From: Cochliopodium minus
Lineage: Eukaryota > Discosea > Himatismenida > Cochliopodiidae
NCBI GenBank assembly: GCA_024220525.1
Contig: JAMYWO010000111.1
Location: 1 to 64,000, forward strand
Length of the DNA: 64,000 nucleotides
Reading direction: 5' to 3'
Shown here: positions 49,545 through 62,040 of the stretch, piece after piece
Layout of the letters: every line of letters begins with the position of its first letter
Position numbering within the stretch: position 1 is the stretch's first letter
Made by a program: the position numbers and the translations under genes
The notes under the pieces: model-generated
What the model saw: only the letters and a program-made list of their open reading frames with translations
Databases searched by the model: none
Told to the model about the DNA's origin: nothing

Positions 49545-50600
49545 AAGTTGTTTTCAAATTTACATTTTTTTAATAAATTTGCGAATATTCGCATTTAGAT
49601 GTTCAAATTTCAACAATCAAATAAATTAAAAATATCTTGAAATTTAAAAAATTTAAAGTAAATTTCAAAAATAAAAATCCATTACTTTTAAAACAAGAGA
49701 AAAAAATTCATTCTCTTATTAAATTGTCCTTAGTTCATTCCAGTAATTAAAGTTTGATATTGCACTCAATTTATATTAAATTTTTTTATATAAATTCATT
49801 TCCACCCAACTGAAATAGAAATCCATAAATTTGTTAAATTTTACGTAAATAGCCAATCAGGATAAATAAATTCATTTCAGCTTTGATTTTGGATAGTTTA
49901 GTTTTAATTTAAGAATGGATAACATTGCTTTAACTTTTTTAATCCCATTGTAAAATCAACGAGATATATCTTTTCATTTATGGATAGATAGATTGGAGTA
50001 GAGAAAGATATAAAAATAATGCTTAATAAATTATACACCCCGATTGAAAGAAACATATCTCAGATTTTAATTTTGAATGGTATATACTTATTTTCCTGGA
50101 TTTTGAAGTCCAAATTGTTACATCTTGATTGTTACAATTAAATTAATCAAGAAACGTCTTTTTTTTTAACATATTTAAGAGTTAAAAGGAATTTAAAAGA
50201 AATGTTAGCAAATATCTTTTGTGAAAAGGATGTATCAATAACTGGCTAACATCATGTCGGTTTCTAGGATTAATATTTAAAGTAACAGAATAGAAAAGCT
50301 CAGGCTATATCATCTCCATTTGCCTCAAAGTGTAAAACAACTCAGCAAGGGGTGTGGCTCCTTAATATTTCTTTTATTAAATTCTATTTTATGTATTTTA
50401 TTCTATTTTGTAAATTTTTATTTTTATTACCTTCAAATAGTTCGAGAACCGGAATTCCCAAACTGAATACTACTTTGGGAGTATATAGATTTGTATTTGA
50501 GGAGTTCTGGTGTTATGTAAGTAGACAGAGGATCAAACCAAAATGGAAAAAGAAATTTTTAAACCAAATTTATTTAAAAATTCTTTGAAAATTTTAAAAT
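49545..50600. other. Long spacer, no supported gene
   Basis: About 1 kb of A/T-rich sequence. A plus-strand frame at 50352-50588 contains a moderately complex stretch but has no domain, splice context or partner exon that I can support. Confidence 0.4.
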
Positions 50601-50609
50601 TATAATTAT

Positions 50610-50960
50610 ATCTCTTCAATTTCGTATGTGGGACTAAAAAATGTGTCAACTTTTAAAACATTTTGTTTTTTATGGAGACAGACTTTGAGTGGAGATTGCG
50701 ATGAACTTTCTTGTTGTGCAACACTTGGAGCGCGAGGAGAACTTGTTTGATGATTTTTGAGATGGGTTTTTAGTTGAAGCGAAGATACTTTATCAAAAAA
50801 GAAATTTTAAAACTAAATTATTTTAAACAATAAAATTTTTATAAATAATTAAAGTTGCTCTTTGATTGTTTTTACCTCCAATGGAAAGAAAAAAGAATGT
50901 CCAAAGTCTTCCTCCACTTTCTACAATTATCCTTTTGTATCTCTGAGAAAAATGAAGTTC
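50610..50960 (-). pseudogene. Protein kinase relic
   Basis: On the minus strand, one short frame (50763-50662) reads IIKQVLLALQVLHNKK followed by VHRNLHSKSVSI. This resembles the kinase catalytic-loop region (HRDLKxxN) with the aspartate replaced by asparagine. An upstream piece near 50945-50885 reads RYKRIIVESGGRLWTFF, like the hinge region. The frame is interrupted by stops and both lobes are incomplete. It is best seen as a decayed kinase gene copy in the duplication-rich zone. Confidence 0.4.
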
Positions 50961-51319
50961 AGCACTAATATGTTAATGATATTTCTCAATTTAAAATGTT
51001 TTTTATTAAATAATCTCAATTTGCTTTCACAGATTTAATTTCCTGAAAACAGAATTAATTTGTTTTGTTATTTAGTCAATTTTTTTTGTTAGAAAACGGA
51101 AAGCCCATTTTCTTGCAACATTTTCCTGTGATTATTCATATTCTTCTTTTGGGATGTTTTATCATATTTGGTTCTTATTGAATGATTTATCAATTTTGGG
51201 TTCATTCTTTCTCTTCTTGACTTTTTCAGATTGATTATTTGATGATTTTTACTTGTTTGGTCGATATTGAACTTTAATATAACCTTAGATCTTTCATTAA
51301 ATCTTGTTTGAGTCTCCGG

Positions 51320-51560
51320 TTAGATAGTATTATAATCAGGTAGATACACTTTTATGTCGGCATTAATATCTATTGAGGTACTGAATGCATTCAACAAGTA
51401 ATAGAGTTCCAATGTTAATATTCTTTGGCTTTTTGTCATTCGCTTTGAGGAATTTTTTGAGGTTCTCTCCACTAATTGAGTAAGTACCATGTACATCAAT
51501 TTATTGATCTTCAATAGAACCAATCTTGACTAATACCTTATCTTTAAACTTTTCAAGATA
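51320..51560 (-). other. Possible coding fragment, unassigned
   Basis: Two overlapping minus-strand frames here have better-than-spacer complexity (for example GENLKKFLKANDKKP and NIGTLLLVECIQYLN). They could be a further piece of the kinase relic or another broken gene. No domain can be assigned. Confidence 0.25.
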
Positions 51561-51698
51561 TTCTACAACTTGGATGCACTTTCGAAGATATCAGAAATTG
51601 TTTATATTTTTAAAAAAAAAAAAGAGAAAATCAATTTTTTAATAAACCGTAAAAATAAAAACATTTCTTTAAAAAAAGAAAAACTTTTTTTGAAACAA

Positions 51699-53177
51699 TT
51701 ATTTCTTTTCGTTCTTCTTGTTAGGAGTCTTCTTCTTGTTGATAAGACTGTTGAAGAAATTGGCAAGCTTCTCATGGTCAGTATCAGAAGAAGGAGTCTG
51801 AGGGCTGCTAGGAACAGTAGGCTTGGTAGTAGGAGTCATGATAGGCTCGGAATTAACCTTTGTAGACTTTAAATTCTGTAAAGGACTAGAAAGAGAGACA
51901 CTACCACTGTCTTGACGCATCAAAGTGGGGGTAACAGAAGAATGTCTAAGAAGAAAAGCTTGCTCATTCTCAGCTGAGACTAAAATTTTCTCCTCACTTT
52001 GTTTTTTGGAGGGAGGCTTGATGACTTGTTCGAAAGGCTTCTCTGGATCACTGCAAAGCTTCTGATTGTCGAAATCGATTTTGATTTTGGCGTTGGAATC
52101 CCATCCTATAGGAACGAAAATCTCGTTTTTATCGACCACTTGCGCATGTGTTTTGAAATCCTTCTTGAAGGAGAGATGTTCAATATACTCTTTAGTTAAT
52201 GTACAATTTATATCTTTTTTCGCTGAAGTATAAATCAAGGATGCTCCATATTTCAAAGTGATTCTCCTCAAATGTTGTTGTATATATTCAAATTCTGAAT
52301 CTTTGTAGCCATTTTCTTTCTCCAGTATTTCAGAGTTTTCTGCTTTACATAATACAACCAAGATAGGTATTCCTAAATTCTCTAAGAGAGCGCCTTCAGT
52401 GAGTGGAGCAGTATGTGTGTTTGTTGTGGTGGATGAATTCTCCTCAGTATGTTGTGGATCAATATATGATTGGAATAATGTAACCACTAATCAAGAAATA
52501 TAAGTTTCAATTTGAAAATATGAATCATAGTTGTTATTAAATTATTTTGATTTTAAAAGTAATTTTGAAATTTTGATATATTTTTACTTCTTTGTTGAAA
52601 TTGTTGCTTTTTTTCTTCTGGCAATTTGTTTAATGCATTTTCAATTGCTTCTGATGATATTTTCAACCATTTATTCAAGCTCTCCACAAGATTCCAAGGT
52701 GTGGAAAGATCAAGGGTGATGATAATCAGTGAATTTTCGATTGTTTGTTCATTTATGACAAATGATATCAAATATTTATGCAAATCATCTCCTTCCAATC
52801 TCCAATAATTAATACGACCAATCAAATCTTTTTATAGTTTGAAAAAGAAAATATAATTAATATCACTTTCTAATTTCTTATTTACCTTGTGATTTATCAT
52901 ATACATCATCATATGAAAAATCTAATCCCATTCCTTTTGTAATTGAATCTTCATAATCAAGTCTATGAATTTTGGTAATCAATGCAGCTTTTCCACTACC
53001 TCTATCACCTATAATTGAAATTAGATTCAAAGTTCTCAGTGATAATATTTTTTTTTTGATTTATTATATACCTAATAATAAAACTGTCTTTGATGGAACT
53101 GAATATTTTTCTTTGGATGCTTTTTGTAATATTGATTTCCAAATACCACCTTCATTTTCTATTTCCTTGTTGCTCAT
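51699..53177 (-). CDS. DYNC1LI: Cytoplasmic dynein light intermediate chain
   Basis: Four exons from the ATG at 53177 to the stop at 51699 give about 418 residues. It begins MSNKEIENEGGIWKSIL, then KTVLLLG joined to DRGSGKAALI, a P-loop-like motif in which the usual Ser/Thr is Ala, as often in this family. Next come IGRINYWRLEGDD, SLIIITLDLSTPWNLVESL (shared with DLIC as the SRPW-type strand), GIPILVVLCKAEN, YGASLIYTSAKKD and VPIGWDSNAKI, all DLIC landmarks. The last 130 residues are S/T/P-rich with a helix EKLANFFNSLINKK at the end, matching the adaptor-binding C-terminus. It links dynein heavy chain to cargo adaptors. A stray copy of its 3' end lies at 44178. Confidence 0.92.
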
Positions 53178-53442
53178 TCTTTTTTTTTATAATTCTTTCA
53201 CTGCAATATTTAATTATAATCAAACAAAAATAATTTGAAAATTGCAAATGATTCACAAATAGAAAAAGGTCTAAAATTTCAAATTTTCTTTCTAAACAAG
53301 ATCCTTTTCTATTTATATTTTATATTATAAAAATAAACTTGAAGCAAAAATTATCAAACATCACTCCCAATTAAAAAAAAGGAGGATCTTTATATTTATA
53401 AATTTGGGAATTGAGTCAATATAGATCAGATTATACTGTCAA

Positions 53443-55618
53443 ATGAATAAAAAATTCCCATTTTCTCAAACAAATGATAATAAAACACATATGAACAAAA
53501 AGAAACCACTGAAGATAGATAATGCAGATTCCAGCTTCAAATTAGCCTATGAGAAATCCAAAGAAACTTTGGAATTGAAATATAATGGAAAAGAATTGCC
53601 ACAAATACCGGAATTCCCAACTTCCAATTTCTCTCCATTGAAAGTGATTGATCTGGCAAATAATAAGCTTTATGAATTAAGTAATCTGATAATCTTTTCT
53701 AATTCAGTACATACATTAAAATTGAACGAAAATCTGATACATGAAATCCCAGAGTTCATTGAATTGTTCAGAAATTTAACCACCATCAATCTATCATCCA
53801 ATATGATTCAAAGATTACCCAAAGAATTTGTCAGCTTGGTGAATTTGAAGTCTTTAGATCTTTGCAATAATCTTCTCCAAGAGATAGATGGAAAGATATT
53901 GACCAATTATGATTATCTTACACATCTCAATCTATCCCATAATAAATTGGAGAAATTGCCAGAAGAGATATATTCAGTGAGCACATTGCATCTATTGGAT
54001 GTATCATACAATAAAATCAAAAAGATATCTTCAAAGATTGAAAAACTGCAGCTCCTAGAAACACTCAATCTATCTAACAACGAAATAAGAAAGGTTCCTT
54101 TCTCTGTAACCTATTTAGAACAAAATTTAAAAGTTTTGACTCTTTTGAACAATCCCATTTGCAATTTACCAGCAAACATCATTAAAGGAGGATTTCTCAA
54201 GAACCAAGTTTTGGCTTATTGCGAACAGAGATCCAAAGTACCAATAGACATTCACAAACTTGAATTTTCGGGAGAAGGTTCAAAAAGTGGGACAGTTGAA
54301 CTTGAAAAGACTTTTTTTGTTCAAACTTTTGATTTGGAAGGTAAATATGCGTTTACTTTACTTTGTTTTTTTTATAAATCTTCATTACACCAGGGAAGGA
54401 ACTTAGTTGTGGAGGAGAAAATATTCTTGTGGAAGTATTTCTATTAAGAGATGAAAAAAAGACTCTGTTAAACTCAACAACCATTGAAGATTGCTCAGAT
54501 GGGAAATATAAAGTTACCTATGAAGCGGGAGTATCTGGGAAATACACTTTGGAATTTAATGTGAACAAAATAAAGTCTAATGTAAAGCCATTGGACTTGG
54601 AGTTTGTGCCCGATGTATGTCATGAATGTGTTTTTGATTATGACGAAATATCAAAGTGTATTGTGGATAAAGAAAATACTTTCGTCATCAAAACATTAGA
54701 TCGTTTCGGAAATTTCCAGATCAAAGGAGGGCAAGAAATCACCGCTATCATAAAAGTTCCTCCAACTCCTTGCAAGATCGTAGATAACAACAATGGTACT
54801 TATTTGTTGAAGTTTACTCCAACCAGTTTGGGATCTCACTTTGTAGAAGTAAACTATCAAAAAAAACTCATCAAGGGTTGTCCAATTAGAATAAGAATAT
54901 TTGGTAAAAATCTCTCAAATTTGTTTCTAAAAATAATTTATTGTTTTTTATCAATTTTTTTCTTAGAAAGTGGAACAATATTTAATGAAAATATTAGAGC
55001 CTCTAGAAATATTTTTTCTAATCCTAAAAAATTGTCTCAAAGCAATTTTATGGCTTTGTCTTCTAACAGCAGTGTCAAAAAAGAAGCAAACAGCAACATT
55101 TTTGAGTGGAGCAACAGAATGGACTTTTTGTTGAACAACTCGAAAAGGATGAGGGAAAAGTGTTATCTCACAACAGAACTCTCCAGCCTCGACAAAAAAG
55201 CACAAGTGATCTCGGAGAAAGCACACATCACCAACGAAGACAAAGAACATCTCGAAAAACTTTCTTCTTACGCAAGAAAACACCACAACTTGCAGGATTT
55301 TCATAGAAAGTATTCTGATAAAGCCATTTTCAATACAAAGTCTAACCTGATCTATGTCAAACAAAACTTGGAAGTTGTCTCTCCTTTGCTTTCTGGATTC
55401 GATAAGATGACCAAATTGTATCGGGACCAGCTTTCTGGTGTTAGTGAGTTGTGGCCAGTCTTGCAAACTTTCAACATCAACAAAAAGTTTGATAATCTCA
55501 AAAGCAAAGAAGAAACAATCAACTACAAATCCATATCAGATTATTTACGTAAATTTATTTTTATTTTTATTTATTTATTTTATTTTTATTTATTTATTTT
55601 ATTTATTTTTTATTTTTA

Positions 55619-55649
<31 letters not shown>

Positions 55650-58607
55650 ATTTATTATTTCAGAATGGTCCAGTTGGTTTGAATCAACAATGATGCCAAC
55701 CGTGAAGAAGGTAAATGATTTGATGAAACAACTCTCAGACGCGCTAGAAGAGGAAGAGGAACTCAGAAAGACACATTTCGAAAAAATAGATCAAACAAAA
55801 ACGATAACCCAGAACGCCATCATCGCAATACAAGAATACAAGAAAAAGGGAAACTTGGAAATAGAAAGGCTGAGTTTGGCAAAAAAATGTTCAAAACTTA
55901 TCAAAATATACTACGAAACTGTCGAGTTGTCTTTTTTGATTTTTAAAAGAGAGTTGAATAGTCGATTCTACAAACGTAAACAAACTTCCGCTTTGTCGAG
56001 GATTATAGATGAGAATTCGGAGAAGAACTTGCATTCGAAAGAACTTACACTCGCTCAGTACTTTTTGATAGAAAACGATTCAGAGTTTGAGAAAATGAAT
56101 TTTAGATCGACTCGCGTCCATTTGGCCGTCAACAAGAGTTCTCTCAAGAACATAAAGAGAAAGAAGATGAGAAACTCTTCAACGGAGAAACCCGTCCATG
56201 TTTACGACGACAAGAGCGTTGTTTTGGACAAGGAAAACGAACAAGATCAGCTGATGATGAAGAAGAGCGAGAAGTTTCTGTTGTATGTCTACCAGTACCT
56301 TTCTAACAAAGTTCTTCTCTTCTTCCACCATCAAATTTCTCTTTTGCTGCAAGTCAAATCTCATCCTCTCGTTCGTTCCATCTCCAATTTTGGTTATGAC
56401 AAGACAACTCTCACTTTGTTTGTAGAAGTTCCGAGGAATTACTACTCACCAGACAAAGAGAAATACCTGAGTCTTTCGGAATGGAAAGACGTGACGAAAC
56501 CAACCAAACAAACCATCTTCTCTTTAATGAAAAACCTTTTCCAAGCTCTTTCCTATTTGCACGCAAGACAAGTCGTACACGGAAACCTGAACGAATCATC
56601 TATCTTCGTCAACAGAAAAGACAACGTGCCATACATCACCAACTTTGAAATCTTGAACGACAAAGCAGGAGTTTCGTGGGAAAACAACGAAAAGAGCCCT
56701 CCCGAACTCGTCTCCCAAGAACCGAGCACCTACGGACCATTATGTGACATTTGGAACCTCAGTGTATTGTTTTTTGAGCTTTATTATGATTGTGACTTTG
56801 ACATGAAATACGTTTCCGAAAATGACATCATTCCTCCTAAAAATTTCTCCGACAAAGATCCCAACTTTGATTCTTTGAATGACCTCTTCTCCAGGCTTCT
56901 TTGCATTGACCCCCGATTCCGAATCACTTCCTTTGAAGCTCTTTTGCATCCCTTCTTCAACCCTTCTAACCATAATTTCTACCAATACGTCAGCAGATAC
57001 ACCAACTTTACCATTAACATAAAAATGTGGGAAATAAAAGAAATAATCAACAGTTTTTCAAATTTAACAAGTAAAAAAAAAATTATTTTTCATTTTTTAT
57101 TTTTTAGTCTTTTTTTATTTTATTTTGTTTATTTCATTTTGTTCATTTTTTATTTTTCATTTGATATAATTAATTGATTTATTTTTATTAATTTATTTAT
57201 ACATTTTAATTTTTTTTTTTTGTAGCTGAAAACTTGTATTCAAGGCTAGAAATAGTTTTTCCAGGACAGAAAAAAAATAACGCAGATAGGATGCCTCTTC
57301 ACGGTTGTTCAGTCTACATTTTCTACAACAAATTTTTTGCGTTGTTGAAGAAAATCGGCATTTTCGAGAAGAAAAGAGAGGATTCCCTCGGAAACTATCT
57401 TCCTTCTTCCAACGCCAATCCTAACTATCTTACTGTCATTGGAAAAATTTTTGCAAAGGCTATATGTATTTTATTATTTTGTTTTAATTTTTTTATTTTT
57501 ATTTTTAATTTTTTATTATTTTTATTATTTTCATTTTTATTTTCATTTTTTGTTTTTTATTTTTATATTTAATTTTTATTTTTTATTTTTAAACCCTTTT
57601 TTTTTAATTTTTAATTTTTACTTATTTTGATTTCATTAATTTTTTTAGTGGATGGAATGACGATGGATGATATGAAACTTTCACCTTCTTTCTTCAGGTT
57701 CATGTTGGGAGAAACATATTGTTTCTCTGATCTAGAGTGTTACGATCCAATCTTAGCAGTCAAACTGATAGAATTAATGGTTAAAAAAACAAAAAAAAAT
57801 AAATCAATTTATTTTTTAAATTATTTTTTAATATTTTTAAAATTTTTATTATTTATTTTTTTTTATTAGGTTTTCCCTGTTAAAAAAAGTTTGTTTTACA
57901 ATAGCAGCTGGATTGATATTAACAACCAAAAACTTGGAGAACACAACAAGGCATCTTTCTTTGAGCAGAGAATCCGAGACACCTTATTGGAAGAAAGAAA
58001 AACTCAAATGGAGAATTTTAAAAAAGGGTTTCAGTTTATATTAGGTAATATTTTTATTAATATTTTTATTAATATTTTTAATTTTATTTTTTAAATATTA
58101 TTAATTTTTTTAAAAGATCTCGTTGGACCAACGGATACATTTAAGCTTATGTCACTTTATTTCGGGAATTTATATCTTAACACCCAATCTGTAATTGAAA
58201 ATCTCCACTTCATTCTGGATCCTCCCCTCAAAACTTTGAAATCAAACGATCTCGATCAAAACAACACTCCTCCAACAAAAAGAAAAGAAATTTCAATATA
58301 CGAAAAGAAATTCACAGAGTTTTTAACCAAAACATCCCCTTTAAACCTCAAATTGTTTTTATTTTGTGCACTTAGACAACCTTTGTTGCCTCATGATGGT
58401 ATTGAACAGAATGATCAAAACCCTTGTGCTAAAATTCAAGTCCATTTTTATGATGAAAGTAAGTTAGATCCTTCTGATGTGAAAAAGTTTAAATACACAA
58501 ACTCTTTTGTTTTGTGCTCTCGTATCAATTTCTCAACAAAGTTATTGTCTCAGGACTTTGAAAAGACTGTTTTGGATGTTATTTCCAATCCAAAAGAATG
58601 TTTGTAA
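53443..58607 (+). CDS. LRR - filamin repeats - coiled coil - pseudokinase - HECT E3 ligase
   Basis: Eight exons join in phase to 1477 residues: 53443-54340, 54394-54903, 54967-55548, 55664-57070, 57226-57465, 57649-57779, 57870-58044 and 58117-58607. Residues about 60-250 are LRRs (LSHNKLEKLPEEIYSV). Two filamin-type repeats follow (GKYKVTYEAGVSGKYTLEF, NNNGTYLLKFTPTSLGSHF), then about 300 helical residues. A kinase-like domain comes next with a degenerate catalytic loop (HGNLNESSIFV for HRDLKxxN) and NFE in place of DFG, so it is very likely catalytically dead. The C-terminal 390 residues are HECT-like: FFALLKKIGIF, IGKIFAKAI, MLGETYCFSDLECYDP, FKKGFQFIL, LRQPLLPHDG, and FVLCSRINFS where the catalytic cysteine sits. 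HECT ligases pass ubiquitin from E2 to substrate. Confidence 0.88.
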
Positions 58608-58800
58608 AAGAAAAAGAAATATTATTATTGTTGACATTTTAGTCAAATTTTGTGAAATAAAACATTAAATTATCAAAAAAAAAAAAAAAAAAAATGTAAA
58701 ATGAAAAAGTTTTATTCTTAAAATTATACTTATAAAAAAATTGCAAAAAGATTTTGCTATTTCAAAATCAAATTTCCCTTTTTCCCTTTTAGAAACCTAT

Positions 58801-59433
58801 TTATTTTATAAAAAATAAAAAGATAAGAAAAAAAAAAGATTTTTTTTTTATATTTGTTATTGGAGTGTAGACCTTGCATCGCAAGCGAAGTTTGGAGAAA
58901 GATCTGTTGCAAGATTTGTTCCATAGACTTTTGAGTATCAGCTTTTTGGCAAAAAGGATGCTAGTTTTTTGATTAATTTGATAAAATAAAAAAAATAAAA
59001 AAAATAAAAAATAAAATAACAAACAAATCATGAAATATAAAACAGAAATAAATAAAAATAAAAATAAATGAAAATTCTTGATTTTGTTTTTATTACTTGT
59101 AGTAATTGTGCTGCAGTTGATCTTTTCTCAGGATCTATTTCTAGACATCTATCCAAAAAGTCTATTACTGTCTCCGACCAGCTCTCCATTTTCTCCAATT
59201 TAGGAGATTGACCTAATTAATTTATTTTTTCATTAATTTTATTTTTTAGATTTTAAATTCAAATTTATTTTTTATTTTTATTTTATTTTTTAATTTCATT
59301 TCTATTTTTAATTTTTTTTTTTTTACCTATTCCTACCAAAAACATGGCTTTGAGAGATGAAGAGCAATTCGGAGGGTTTCCTTCACATAATTCCATCATA
59401 CAAATAGCAAAACTCCATATATCAGTAGGATAA
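58801..59433 (-). CDS. Orphan C-terminal lobe of a protein kinase
   Basis: Three exons (59433-59327, 59212-59099, 58960-58801) join in phase. They encode the last third of a STE20-like kinase: YPTDIWSFAICMMELCEGNP, KLEKMESWSETVIDFLDRC, EIDPEKRSTAAQLLQ and HPFCQKAD. No N-lobe, catalytic loop or DFG exon is present upstream; the next 270 bases are A/T simple repeat, and beyond that lies a membrane protein whose last exon does not end in the matching phase. It is a truncated copy, or its 5' exons were lost from the assembly at the repeat. As it stands it cannot be active. Confidence 0.6.
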
Positions 59434-59709
59434 CTGTAATAAAAAACAAAAAATAAAAAATAAAAAATAAAAAATAAAAAAATAAACTAAAAAATCTAAA
59501 AAAAAAAATGAAAATGAAAAATAAAAAATAAAAAATAGAATGATTAATAAAATAAAAAAATAAAAATGAAAAATGAAAAATAAAAAAATAATAAAAAAAT
59601 AATAAAAAAAATAAAAAATAAAAAATAAAAAATAAAAAATAAAAAATAAAAAATGAAAAATAAAAAATGAAAAATAAAAAATAAAATGATTATAAAATAA
59701 AATACACTG
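59434..59709. repeat. A/T simple-repeat tract
   Basis: Interrupted repeats of AAAAAAT, AAAAAATA and AAAATGA units. On the minus strand it reads as a hydrophobic F/I/L frame that is not a real membrane segment. It lies exactly between the orphan kinase C-lobe and the membrane protein and is a likely place for assembly collapse. Confidence 0.75.
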
Positions 59710-61500
59710 GTACTAGTCTCACTGTCAACTCCCAACATATCCCATTCTACCCAGTTGAAGTTGGTGGTGCTCTTTAAGGGAGTGTAGCGGAGAGTTACTT
59801 TGATGTACACATCTATTGGCGCATTACTTGCTGCTCCCCATATGTTGAAGAAATTCCATTTAAGTCCCCTTTTAAAATTACAATAATTATACAAAATATG
59901 GAATAAATGAAAATAATAAATAATGAAAAATAAAAAAAAATGAAAATGAAAAAAAATTAATTCAAACAAAAATAAAGGTCTGAAAATAAAAATTAAATAA
60001 AAGATCTTTTTTAAAAAAAATTAATCTAAATGATTGACATGTCAAAAAAATTGAAAAAAAAAAAAATTTAAAAAATAACAAAAAATTCAAATCAAAAAAA
60101 AAAATAATAAAATAAAAAATAAATAAAAAAAATAAATAAAATTAAAATTAAAATGAAAAGAAAATAAAATTTTGGGGGTTTTTTTTTTTTATACCAATCT
60201 CTATCAGGTTCACCTCTGACAGCATTGGTAGTGCCAAGATTAGTAGCAGGCTTGTTTGCCTCATCACCCTGAGAAGCCAAAATACGGATAGAGTTGCTGA
60301 AAGGGTCCACCTCCTCGAAGAAACTCAGCTGAGAAACGTACACCTGCTCCATCGGTATTTCCACCCCCAGCTCGTCTACCAGCGCGAATTTGAAGTAGGT
60401 GAATGCGCATACTGTTCCTGTTTGTAATTCTGTTGGTCTTTTTAAAAAATTAATAAAAAAAATTAATTGAAGAAATTTAATGTTTAAAAATAAAAAATAA
60501 AAATAAAAATTATCAAAAAAATTAAATGAAGAAATTTAATGTTAAAAAATAAAAATAAAAATTATTAAAAAATAAAAATAAAAACTAATTAATAAATGTT
60601 CTAAAAAAAAACAAGCAATCAAAAAAATATTTTAGCAAAACAATCATATAAAAATTTTAAAAATATTCTTGAATACATGATTTTATAAGATTTATTTAGT
60701 TTTGATTAAAGTTATTAAAATGAATAAAAAAATAAAATGATATAAATAATTAAAATTCAGAGAATAAATATAATATAAATAAATGAAATTCAGAGAATAA
60801 GATTGATTTTTTTTTTTTTTTGAACCTATCTGTTCCAATTAAATAAGAGATGTTTCTTTGTCCTGCAGCGATGCTGATTGGTCCCACTTGGAATGTAAAT
60901 TCAGTACCAGTGATGGTTGTGTGAGGTGCATTGAGGATGAAATACAATGCCCATGAGAGACCTGTGATGATCAATACACCTATTCCAATCAACCATGCAT
61001 TTCTCACTAGAATTTATTCATAAATTAAAAATTAATTCGGGTATCTCCTTTGTTTTTGGTTAATATGATCTTTGTTGATACATATGATAATTAATCAATT
61101 TTTCTCATTGATGCTTTTATAATATTATCATTGAATGGATAGATTGTATTAAGGATTATGAGATATAAAAAAATGTGCAAAATTAATTTCAATGTATACC
61201 ATACAATGTCATAAATAGATCATATATTTAAAATCCATGTTTTAAAGTCAAAGAGAAAAAGATTATATATTTTGAAATATATCGCTTAGAATAAATTTAT
61301 TTAAAAGATTACGATTTGATATATTATTTGTAATTCCATTTGGAAGGATATATAAAAAATATAAACAGTTTAAAAAAATTTTTTTTATTTATTTTGTTAT
61401 TTTAACCATTTTTTGTTGTAACTTCCTTGAAAAAATAATTTTCTTGATTTGCCTCCAGGCTTTGATGTACAGGCACAGTATGAACGTTATTATTGCTCAT
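59710..61500 (-). CDS. Single-pass membrane protein, unrecognised
   Basis: Four exons (61500-61407, 61006-60826, 60437-60195, 59868 to about 59710) join in phase to about 225 residues or more. The N-terminal 31 residues are hydrophilic (MSNNNVHTVPVHQ), followed by a membrane helix (AWLIGIGVLIITGLSWALYF). The remainder looks like a lumenal or extracellular beta-rich domain: TFQVGPISIAAGQRNISYL, GTVCAFTYFKFALVDEL, SIRILASQGDE, WNFFNIWGAASNAPIDVYI, VTLRYTPLK. The topology is type II. The true 3' end is uncertain because the last exon runs into a simple repeat, and a donor site (GTGAGA or GTGTAT) suggests a further exon. No family is recognised. Confidence 0.7.
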
Positions 61501-62040
61501 TCACAAAAATAACAAAATAAATAAAAAATTTGCCTTTTATAAATTTTTTTTATTTTTTTATATTTTCAAATTATTTGTTGTTTGAATAAATTTTTTGATC
61601 ATTTCAATTGGTTTCATGGAAATCATTTTTTAACTCTATTGATCTCTTTTCAAATAAAAGATAAGGGATAAAAAAATAAAATAATAATGTTGAGTGAAAT
61701 GTTAAAAAATGAATGTCAGAAAAGTTTAGTTAATTGTTCAAAGATATTTGATAAAAGACTATCAAATACAACATTCAAGGATTTAACTTCAAAAAAAAAA
61801 AAAAATTTCATTAATTTTGACTGAAAAAGAAAAAAAAAATGAAAAAGGAAAAGAAAGATAACATTAACAATAGCAATAAAATAGCCAATTATTTGTAAGG
61901 TATCGTAATCATATAAAATATATAGTGTTTTGTCAAAATATCTTCAAAAAATAAAATATATATATTTTTTTTCAACAGTATAATCGAACGATATCAATTG
62001 AATCATTATAAAATCCATCTCTATTAATCAATATCCAAAG
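61501..62040. other. Intergenic or 5' region of the JmjC-like gene
   Basis: A plus-strand frame starting at the ATG at 61687 (MLSEMLKNECQKSLVNC) has coding-like composition for about 40 codons and could be an upstream exon of the next gene. I could not find a donor site that joins it in phase, so it is not included. Confidence 0.3.

Noticed and set aside
54963-55466. Minus-strand open frame opposite the HECT-family gene
   Set aside because: It is a shadow frame without domain features, covering an exon with good coding support on the plus strand.
59544-59700. Minus-strand hydrophobic F/I/L-rich frame after the membrane protein exon, resembling several membrane helices
   Set aside because: It is the translation of an AAAAAAT simple repeat that behaves like other local introns. 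Similar frames occur in most introns of the window.
58801-61500. Reading the membrane protein and the kinase C-lobe as one receptor kinase
   Set aside because: The last membrane-protein exon and the first kinase exon do not share phase at plausible donors, the kinase N-lobe is missing, and the type II topology would put the kinase on the lumenal side.
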